Of a stretch of 64,000 nt of DNA, positions 36,908 through 42,920 are shown piece by piece. Source of the stretch: Caulobacterales bacterium (GTDB lineage: Bacteria > Pseudomonadota > Alphaproteobacteria > Caulobacterales > Caulobacteraceae); contig JAEKKJ010000011.1 in the NCBI GenBank assembly GCA_019510435.1, positions 1-64,000 on the forward strand, written 5' to 3'. Made by a program: the position numbers and the translations under genes. Numbering within the stretch: position 1 is the first letter of the stretch; every line of letters begins with the position of its first letter. The notes under the pieces were generated by a model. That model saw nothing but the letters and a program-made list of their open reading frames with translations, did not search any database and had not been told where the DNA came from.

Positions 36908-37060
36908 TTAGCGCTTGGGCGAAGGCGTCTGTCGGGGCGACCGCGCTTCGGCGGGACGCGGCGGGGCAACCTTTGGCATCGGCGGGCTGAACTGCGTCGC
37001 CGGCAGCACGCGGCTGTCGCGAACGGTGCGATGGCGAGACGAGTCCGGCGACTTGCTCAT
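36908..37060 (-). CDS. Small proline/arginine-rich protein, 50 residues
   Basis: An open frame starting MSKSPDSSRHRTVRDSRVLP, rich in Pro, Arg and Ser. A GAAGGG ribosome-binding site lies 8 bases upstream. Its ATG overlaps by four bases (ATGA) the stop that ends the alternative-frame extension of the upstream membrane protein gene, the normal pattern for a coupled pair. Function unknown; it looks disordered and basic. Confidence 0.5.
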   Translation of the reverse strand: MSKSPDSSRHRTVRDSRVLPATQFSPPMPKVAPPRPAEARSPRQTPSPKR

Positions 37061-37166
37061 GGATTTGGCCCTTCGGCGAATGTCGACATGTAATCGCCTG
37101 CCTTACGCTCGGCTAGCTCCAATAGCCGCCGATCCTCTGGCAGGGAGGCGCCCGAGAACGTCCGCG
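37057..37166 (-). other. Out-of-frame C-terminal extension of the two-helix membrane protein gene
   Basis: Read one frame off from the gene at 37113-37553, this stretch encodes TRTFSGASLPEDRRLLELAE, then RKAGDYMSTFAEGPNP and a TGA that overlaps the next ATG. It has the amphipathic composition expected of the missing C-terminal helix, whereas the in-frame tail (RGRSRAPPCQRIGGYWS) does not. A one-base deletion, a -1 frameshift or a sequencing error near 37140-37200 would explain it. Confidence 0.55.
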
Positions 37167-37553
37167 TTGCGCCTTGGTCTTCAAGGCCATCATGAGCGAA
37201 TGGATTTCCTGTTCGGTCAGTTGGCCGTCGCTGACCTTGAACCAGTCCGCCTCCGCGACCAGCGCAAGGGCCTCCAGGTCAGGACCCAGCGCCGCCAGCG
37301 CGGCCAAGCGCCTTCGGAACGGCAGGTAGGGCTTCACGGCATTCAAAGCCTGCGAGAGCGCGATCACCGCACCCCAGACAAGTCCAAGATCCTTCCAGAT
37401 GATCCAGCCCGCAACGGAGCCGCTCGAAGCCATGGCCGAAAACATGTTGAGCAGCCGATCAATGCGCTCAACGCGGCCGTGATAGCGATTGATGTAGATC
37501 GCATCGCGCTTGAGCGTGCTGAAGGTTTGCCAATATCGGATCTGAGCGCTCAT
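37113..37553 (-). CDS. SLATT-like two-transmembrane protein, apparently frameshifted near its end
   Basis: A 146-residue protein. The N-terminus SAQIRYWQTFSTLKRDAIYI is a charged helix. Two membrane segments follow: NMFSAMASSGSVAGWIIW and LGLVWGAVIALSQALNAVKP. The region after them (PFRRRLAALAALGPDLEALA) and VSDGQLTEQEIHSLMMALK are helical. This layout resembles SLATT-type 2TM proteins linked to signalling and immunity, but I cannot confirm the family. G+C is lower than in neighbouring genes, suggesting recent acquisition. The frame appears disrupted near residue 130. Confidence 0.7.
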   Translation of the reverse strand: MSAQIRYWQTFSTLKRDAIYINRYHGRVERIDRLLNMFSAMASSGSVAGWIIWKDLGLVWGAVIALSQALNAVKPYLPFRRRLAALAALGPDLEALALVAEADWFKVSDGQLTEQEIHSLMMALKTKAQRGRSRAPPCQRIGGYWS

Positions 37554-37620
37554 ACAGGCTCCGGCGAGACTGTCCGGAACATAATGAGAACTTTGACGCT
37601 GGCAAAGCGCTATTGCGCGA

Positions 37621-39036
37621 TCAGGCTGCCGCTTCCTTCGCACCGTACACCCGGTCGAACACCGCGGGCAGGCTGTCAGGCAGGCCCAGGAGCGGGCCGG
37701 ACGAGAGCAGCAGCACCACCTCCTCGCCCGTGAGGTCGCCGAGCGCGGCGACGGCGGCCTCGGCGGTCTCGACGGCCTGCGCCGGAACGCCGGTGGCGGC
37801 CACGCGGGCCAGGATCTCGGCGAAGCTGGACTGGTTGTGGCTGGCCTCGCCGTGATGCGGCGGCGGCGCCACCAGCACGCGGGACGCGCCTTCGAACACC
37901 GTGTCGTACCAGCCGAGCGCGTCGCGGCTGCGCCAGGAGAAGGTGTGCGGCTCGAACACCACCGTCAGCGGCCGATGCGGATAGTGCAGCCGCACCGCCT
38001 CGATGGCCGAGCGCGCCTTTTCGTAGGACGAGCCGAAGCCTTCGATGATCGGGACCGCGGAGGCGCGCGTCAGCCGGTCGAGCCGGCGGCGAATGCCCGC
38101 GAAGCTCTCCACCCCGCGCTGGAGCTGGGCCTCGGTCACAAGGCCGCGCTCCAGCAGATAGGCCCCGACGCCGACGATATTCTCGACGTTGTGCTCGCCC
38201 AGCAGGGTCGTCGCCATTGTGAGGCGACGGCCGTTGGGACCCACGAGCGTGAAGCGCGAGGTCTCGCCGAAGGCCACGTCCTCGGCGCGCCAGTCCGCGC
38301 CGGGGGCGGTGTCGTACCAGACAATGCGCGCCGCCGATTCGCCGGCGATGGCGCGGATCGCCGGGTGCGCGCGCGCCACCAGGAGGCCGTCGGCCGGCAA
38401 CAGGCGCAGCAGCTGGCGGAACGGCGCCTCGTAGTCGGCGAAGGTCGGGAAGACGTTGACGTGGTCGTGGACCAGCGAGGTCAGCAGCACGTCGCGCGGG
38501 TGGTAGAGCACGAACTTGGAGCGGCGGTCCGCGGCGCCGACGATGTACTCGTCCCCCTCCAGCACCACCTGCGGGGCGCTCCCCCAATGGCCGGTGTCCG
38601 GCAGGGAGGGCGAGATCGCGCCGATCATCCAACCGGCGTCAACGCCCGATTCGCGCAGCGCATGGGCCAGCAGCGCCGTGCAGGTGGACTTGCCGAACGA
38701 GCCGGCCACCACCGTGTTGGTCCGCCCGGCGGTCGCCTCGCCCACCAGGTCCGGAAAGGTGGTCACCCGTACGCCGCGGGCGCGCGCCGCCTTGACCTCG
38801 GCGTTGGCCTCCCCGCCCAGTTTGGCGCTGGCGCCCAGGACCAGGAGGTCCAGATCGTCCGGCAGGTTGGCCGGATCGAATCGCAGGGTGACCGGAAAGC
38901 CGAGCCCAGCCACATAGGTCGACATCGGCGGGAAGACGTCCTCGTCCGAGCCGGAAATGGTGTGGCCGGCCTCGCGCATCATGAGCGCGGCGGCGGCCAT
39001 GCCCGCCCCAGCGATGCCGGTGAAATGGATGCGCAT
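37621..39036 (-). CDS. mpl: UDP-N-acetylmuramate:L-Ala-gamma-D-Glu-meso-DAP ligase
   Basis: A 471-residue murein-recycling ligase that attaches recovered tripeptide to UDP-MurNAc. MRIHFTGIAGAGMAAAALMM is the Mpl N-terminal Rossmann motif. The ATP-binding loop reads VAGSFGKSTCTALL (GSFGKST, where most Mpl and MurC proteins have GTHGKTT). The second motif is LEGDEY, the third LGEHNVENIVG, and the C-terminal domain begins around PLTVVFEPHTFSWRSRD. It works downstream of lytic transglycosylases and amidases. Confidence 0.88.
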   Translation of the reverse strand: MRIHFTGIAGAGMAAAALMMREAGHTISGSDEDVFPPMSTYVAGLGFPVTLRFDPANLPDDLDLLVLGASAKLGGEANAEVKAARARGVRVTTFPDLVGEATAGRTNTVVAGSFGKSTCTALLAHALRESGVDAGWMIGAISPSLPDTGHWGSAPQVVLEGDEYIVGAADRRSKFVLYHPRDVLLTSLVHDHVNVFPTFADYEAPFRQLLRLLPADGLLVARAHPAIRAIAGESAARIVWYDTAPGADWRAEDVAFGETSRFTLVGPNGRRLTMATTLLGEHNVENIVGVGAYLLERGLVTEAQLQRGVESFAGIRRRLDRLTRASAVPIIEGFGSSYEKARSAIEAVRLHYPHRPLTVVFEPHTFSWRSRDALGWYDTVFEGASRVLVAPPPHHGEASHNQSSFAEILARVAATGVPAQAVETAEAAVAALGDLTGEEVVLLLSSGPLLGLPDSLPAVFDRVYGAKEAAA

Positions 39037-39148
39037 CGCGCTTCGTTTCGACCGATCCGCGGCCCTCGTCCAGCCCCGCGCGGCAATCGGGCGCTGCAGC
39101 CAGCCCGCGCAACGTGCTTAAGCGAAAGTTTCCAAAGCGGCGCCGTAA

Positions 39149-39164
39149 TTTACTTGTCCTTAAC
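39149..39164 (+). promoter_or_regulatory. Candidate CtrA-binding site
   Basis: TTTA-N7-TTAAC matches the CtrA consensus TTAA-N7-TTAAC at all but one base. It lies upstream of a terminator-ended non-coding stretch, not of a protein gene. Confidence 0.45.
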
Positions 39165-39256
39165 GACGGCAAACGACCCTGGCGTCGTCTTCTTTTGAAG
39201 ACACCCCACCATCACCAACTTGATCAAAGCCCGGCGCCTGCGCCGGGCTCTTTTTC
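39165..39256 (+). ncRNA. Candidate small RNA upstream of tRNA-Asn
   Basis: No credible gene lies in 39037-39342. The stretch after the CtrA-like box includes a C-rich single-stranded candidate region (ACACCCCACCATCACC) and ends in a strong intrinsic terminator. Caulobacter small RNAs often carry C-rich target-binding loops. The 5' end is not defined by the sequence. Confidence 0.4.
39228..39256 (+). terminator. Rho-independent terminator of the candidate small RNA
   Basis: AGCCCGGCG-CCTG-CGCCGGGCT, a perfect 9-bp stem, followed by CTTTTTC. No protein-coding gene on this strand ends before it. Confidence 0.85.
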
Positions 39257-39342
39257 TGCCGGCCGAGCGCGGCCTGCGACACGCACGCGCGACGCTTGCA
39301 CAGGCCCCGCGGGCGCCGTATACGCCCGGCCTCTCGATGTGA

Positions 39343-39418
39343 TCCCCGATAGCTCAGCTGGTAGAGCAGTCGGCTGTTAACCGACTTGTCGTAGGTTCGA
39401 GTCCTACTCGGGGAGCCA
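39343..39418 (+). tRNA. tRNA-Asn (anticodon GTT)
   Basis: The acceptor TCCCCGA (39343-39349) pairs with TCGGGGA (39408-39414), and GCCA follows. The anticodon GTT is at 39376-39378 in a TCGGC / ACCGA stem, and the T loop GTTCGAGTC is intact. Confidence 0.95.
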
Positions 39419-39567
39419 TCGAAGTCCCGCCCGCATCGCCGCTCCGGCCGCCGCCTCGAAGCTGAGCCCGGGACCCTTTCGCCGCTCTGCGAATTTGTCG
39501 CTGACTTGGTGTTGGCGCCGTGGGCCGGCATCGACCATATGAGGCTCTTAGCTCCCGATCGGCGGAC

Positions 39568-40149
39568 ATGGCGGACCTACAGCATTATCTGGCGGCGTTC
39601 GGGCCGATCGCGATCCTGCTGGGCGCCGCCTTCGAAGGGCAGACGGCGGTCATCGCCGGCGGCGTGCTGGCGCGCCAGCATGTGATCTCGCCCTGGGTGG
39701 CTGTGCTGGCCGCGGCGCTGGGCTCTGGGATCCTGGACCTGGCGCTGTTCTGGATGGGCCGCACCTTCCGCGGCGGCCGCTTCGTCGGACGCATCGCGGC
39801 CAAGCCCGCTTTCGCCAAGGCGCTGGGGCTGATCGAGCGCTTCCCCGCCGGCTTCATCCTGATCTTCCGGTTCCTGTACGGCCTGCGCGCGGCCGGGCCG
39901 GTGGCCGTGGGCGTGACCCAGGTGTCCTCGGGACTGTTCGCGGTGCTGAACGCCGTGGGCGCCGGGATCTGGGCCGGCGTCTTCGTGGGCCTGGGCTATG
40001 CGTTCGGGCCCGCGGTCATGGGCCTGCTGGACGGGCTGATGGCGCACCTGGCGCCGATCGGGATCGGCGTCGCCGTGGTGCTCGTGGCGGGAGTGCTGAT
40101 CGTCTGGCGCTGGCGCGTGCTGGCCGGACAGGCGCGCGCGCCCACCTGA
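39568..40149 (+). CDS. DedA/VTT-family membrane protein
   Basis: A 193-residue membrane protein. AFGPIAILLGAAFEGQTAVI is the reentrant entry helix with Glu, RFPAGFILIFRFLYGLRAAG carries the conserved arginines, and GPVAVGVTQ follows. The fold is shared with the VTT (VMP1, TVP38, TMEM64) proteins, which flip lipids such as undecaprenyl phosphate or phosphatidylethanolamine. The ATG at 39568 gives the usual short N-terminus. Confidence 0.88.
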   Translation: MADLQHYLAAFGPIAILLGAAFEGQTAVIAGGVLARQHVISPWVAVLAAALGSGILDLALFWMGRTFRGGRFVGRIAAKPAFAKALGLIERFPAGFILIFRFLYGLRAAGPVAVGVTQVSSGLFAVLNAVGAGIWAGVFVGLGYAFGPAVMGLLDGLMAHLAPIGIGVAVVLVAGVLIVWRWRVLAGQARAPT

Positions 40150-40180
40150 CGCCGCCGGGACGCGCTGCTAGATTCGCGCC

Positions 40181-41029
40181 ATGAGCGCCCCTCTCCGCAT
40201 CCTCCTGCAGACCACCATCCTCCCCGAGGCCGACAACTGGAACATCGGCCGCTTCTCGCGCCTGGCGCGCCATCTGGCGTCGCTGGACGGCGTCGAGGTC
40301 ACCGCCCGCGACCGCGCCGCGCCGCCCGGCCAGACCGATCCCGTCCTGGGCGGCCTGGACCGCTCCGACTTCGACGAGCTCTGGCTGTTCGCCGTGGACG
40401 AGGGCGACGGGCTGAATGGCGACGAGTGCGCCGCCATCAGCCGCTTCCGCGCCGCCGGCAAGGGCCTGATGGTCACCCGCGACCACCAGGACCTGGGCAA
40501 GTCGGTCTGCACCCTGGGCGGCGTGGGCGCGGCCCACTACTTCCACTCCAAGAACCCGGACCCGGACCCGAGCCACCGCCGCCGCGACGACCCGTTCACC
40601 ACCTACATCGACTGGCCGAACTACCACTCCGGCGCCAATGGCGACATCCAGGCGGTGGAACTCGTGGCGCCGCCCCACCCGCTGTTCGCGGGCGTCGCCC
40701 GTCTGCCCGCCCACCCGCACGAGGGCGCCGTCGGCGCGCCGCCGGACGATCCCTCCGCCCGCGTCATCGCCCGCGGCGTCAGCAAGGCCACCGGCCAGCG
40801 CTTCAACATCGCCGTGGCGTTCGAGGCCAGCGCCGACGGCGGCCGGGCCCTGGCGCAGAGCACCTTCCACCACTTCTGCGACTACAACCTGGACCCGCGC
40901 GACGGCTGCCCCAGCTTCGTGGACGAGCCGCCCGGCGAGGCGATCATCCGCGACCCGTCGGCCCAGGCCGAGGCGCTGAGGTACTTCGAGAACGTCGCAC
41001 GGTGGCTGGCGCCCCTCCCTCCTCTTTAG
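40181..41029 (+). CDS. Protein of unknown function, ThuA/glutamine-amidotransferase-like fold
   Basis: A 282-residue protein starting MSAPLRILLQTTILPEADNW. DELWLFAVDEGDGLNGDECA and GLMVTRDHQDLGKSVC suggest a Rossmann-like ThuA or class I amidotransferase-like core, and FNIAVAFEASADGGRALAQS with FHHFCDYNLD belongs to the C-terminal half. I cannot assign a reaction. The last codons (LPPL and the TAG stop) lie within a dispersed hairpin repeat, so the original C-terminus may have been altered by its insertion. Confidence 0.72.
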   Translation: MSAPLRILLQTTILPEADNWNIGRFSRLARHLASLDGVEVTARDRAAPPGQTDPVLGGLDRSDFDELWLFAVDEGDGLNGDECAAISRFRAAGKGLMVTRDHQDLGKSVCTLGGVGAAHYFHSKNPDPDPSHRRRDDPFTTYIDWPNYHSGANGDIQAVELVAPPHPLFAGVARLPAHPHEGAVGAPPDDPSARVIARGVSKATGQRFNIAVAFEASADGGRALAQSTFHHFCDYNLDPRDGCPSFVDEPPGEAIIRDPSAQAEALRYFENVARWLAPLPPL

Positions 41030-41148
41030 GGGAGGGACGACTCGGCGAAGCCGAGCGGGGTGGGGGTGCAAGGATCAGGCTCGGTGCCCGGTCGTGGTCC
41101 CCCCACCCTGGCTGCTGCGCAGCCTGTCCCTCCCCTGAAGAGGAGGGA
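41016..41148. repeat. Dispersed hairpin-ended repeat, copy 1
   Basis: 133 bases. The outer ends are TCCCTCCTCTTTAGGGGAGG and its near-inverse TCCCTCCCCTGAAGAGGAGG, each able to fold on itself. GGGTGGGG near the left and CCCCACCCTG near the right make a second inverted pair. The left end carries the stop of the 40181 gene. Two further copies lie at 53617 and 55867. Confidence 0.85.
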
Positions 41149-41153
41149 CCAAT

Positions 41154-41594
41154 TCACCACGTCCCCGTGTTGGGCATGGACGCCCAGGGCTCGGCCGGAG
41201 CCAATGCGGGCCCAACCTGGAGCAGCTCGATGGAGATGTTGTCCGGGGAGCGGACGAACGCCATGTGCCCGTCGCGCGGCGGGCGGTTGATCACCACGCC
41301 GGCGTCCTTCAGCCGCTGGCACAGCGCGTAGATGTCGTCGACTTGGTAGGCCAGGTGGCCGAAATTGCGGCCGCCCTGGTAGGCCTCCGGATCCCAGTTG
41401 TAGGTGAGCTCGACCATCGGCGCCTTCTTCTCGCGCGCCGCCGACTCGTCGCCGGGGGCGCAGAGGAACACCAGGGTGAACCGCCCGCCGGCGTTCTCGA
41501 TCCGGGAGACTTCCTTAAGCCCGAGTTTGTCACAATAGAACGAAAGCGAGGCGTCGAGGTCGGTCACCCGGACCATGGTGTGGAGGTATCTCAC
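41154..41594 (-). CDS. gloA: Lactoylglutathione lyase (glyoxalase I)
   Basis: A 146-residue glyoxalase that converts the hemithioacetal of methylglyoxal and glutathione to lactoylglutathione. LHTMVRVTDLDASLSFYCDK gives the first metal histidine (His5). Then come PMVELTYNWD, GHLAYQVDDIYALCQRL with the second His, and FVRSPDNISIELLQ with the final Glu. It matches the usual 2-beta-alpha-beta-beta-beta module. Its start is divergent from the RND pump operon, and a perfect palindrome lies in the gap. Confidence 0.9.
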   Translation of the reverse strand: MRYLHTMVRVTDLDASLSFYCDKLGLKEVSRIENAGGRFTLVFLCAPGDESAAREKKAPMVELTYNWDPEAYQGGRNFGHLAYQVDDIYALCQRLKDAGVVINRPPRDGHMAFVRSPDNISIELLQVGPALAPAEPWASMPNTGTW

Positions 41595-41620
41595 TGGCGA
41601 CTCTTCCTCTTACCTCGTAA

Positions 41621-41638
41621 GAAACAGAACGATGTTTC
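41621..41638. promoter_or_regulatory. Palindrome between glyoxalase and RND pump genes
   Basis: GAAACA-GAACGA-TGTTTC, a perfect inverted repeat with 6-bp arms, 27 bases upstream of the glyoxalase start and 194 bases before the membrane-fusion protein gene. This geometry suits a TetR/MarR-type dimer. The regulator is not identified. Confidence 0.4.
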
Positions 41639-41831
41639 GCGTGGCGCGCGAGCTTCCGGGGCGCCACAATCAGAACTGGCTGCGGCCAATTAGACCTGCC
41701 CGCCATGAGGATCGCAATTTCATTTGCGCTCGCATAACGGCGGCATCACAAGCGGGACAAGCCGAGACACATCGGCGCCTGCAGGCGGTGGGGCGATTCG
41801 AAGCCCTGCGGGCATCGGGGATAGGGACTCT

Positions 41832-42896
41832 ATGCGTTTGAAGTCACAGTATGTCTTCATCATCGCCGTGGTCGGCGTCCTCGCGCTTTTCTTCCTGGTG
41901 CGCGGGCTGTCGCCGCACGGCTCGGGCAAGGCTGAGGCCAAGCCGACGCCGCCCAACGCCTTGCCCAGCGTGCAGGCCCGGCTGACGCCGGAGAGCGTGC
42001 GCGAGCTGACGGTGGTGATGCGCGGTCGCACCGAGGCGGTGCGCAGCGTGGTGGTGCGCTCGGAGACGGCCGGCGTGGTCGCTGCGACGCCCGTGCTCCA
42101 GGGCACGCCGGTGAAGCAGGGCCAGGTGCTGTGCCGCCTGGCCGTCGACGCCCGCCAAGCCAGCCTGGACCAGGCGCGCGCCCAGCTGAAGTCGCGCCAG
42201 CTGTCCAAGGACGCCGCCACCCAATTGGCCGCCAAGGGCTATCGCTCGCAGACCCAGGTGCTGCAGGCCCAGGCCGACCTCGATGCGGCCCAGGCCGCCG
42301 TGCGCCAGGCCGAGATCGCCCTGAAGCAGGTGGAGCTGCGCGCCCCGTTCGACGGCGTCTTCGACCATCGCGACGCCCAGGTGGGGAGCTATCTGTCGCC
42401 CGGCCAGGCCTGCGGTACGGTGGTCGACCTCAACCCCATGCTGGTGGTCGGCGATGCGCCGGAGACCGAGGCCGGCCGGCTGCGGGTGGGCGCACCGGCG
42501 CAGGCGCGGCTGCTGTCGGGCCAGATGCTGAGCGGGCGCGTCCGCTATGTGGCGCACGACGCCGATCCGCAGACGCGCACCTACCACCTGGAGGTCGAGG
42601 CCCCGAACGGCGGCCTGGCCGTCCGCTCCGGCCTTTCCGCCGAACTGCGTATCAACGCCGGCCGCGGGCCGGCGCACCTGGTGCCGGTTTCGGCCCTGGT
42701 GCTGGATTCCGCCGGACGCCAGGGCCTGCGCTTCGTGCAGCCCGACGGCCGCGTCGGCTTCGCGCCGGTGACGGTGCTGGAAGAGACCCCGCAAGGCGCC
42801 TGGGTCGGCGGCCTCTCGGGCGCGGTCAATGTCATCACCGTGGGCCAGTCGTTCGTGGCCGACGGACAGAAGGTTCGCGTCGCCCAGGTCCGCTAG
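41832..42896 (+). CDS. RND efflux pump periplasmic adaptor (membrane fusion protein)
   Basis: A 354-residue adaptor anchored by an N-terminal helix (YVFIIAVVGVLALFFLVRGL). The lipoyl and hairpin domains follow: VVRSETAGVVAATPVLQGTP, the coiled coil with SLDQARAQLKSRQLSKDAAT, and KQVELRAPFDGVFDHRDAQV. The C-terminal barrels end at the stop 24 bases before the permease gene. It links the inner-membrane pump to an outer-membrane channel; none is encoded here, so the TolC-like protein at 25 kb is a candidate. Confidence 0.92.
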   Translation: MRLKSQYVFIIAVVGVLALFFLVRGLSPHGSGKAEAKPTPPNALPSVQARLTPESVRELTVVMRGRTEAVRSVVVRSETAGVVAATPVLQGTPVKQGQVLCRLAVDARQASLDQARAQLKSRQLSKDAATQLAAKGYRSQTQVLQAQADLDAAQAAVRQAEIALKQVELRAPFDGVFDHRDAQVGSYLSPGQACGTVVDLNPMLVVGDAPETEAGRLRVGAPAQARLLSGQMLSGRVRYVAHDADPQTRTYHLEVEAPNGGLAVRSGLSAELRINAGRGPAHLVPVSALVLDSAGRQGLRFVQPDGRVGFAPVTVLEETPQGAWVGGLSGAVNVITVGQSFVADGQKVRVAQVR

Positions 42897-42920
42897 GGCC
42901 TGGCGACCGGGAGGCGCGGG

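Noticed and set aside
36915..37733. 272-codon plus-strand frame over the accessory pair and the end of mpl
   Set aside because: No motif, no ribosome-binding site, and it is antisense to the membrane protein gene.
39114..39380. Plus-strand frame through the region upstream of tRNA-Asn
   Set aside because: It runs into the tRNA and across a strong terminator; composition is not gene-like.
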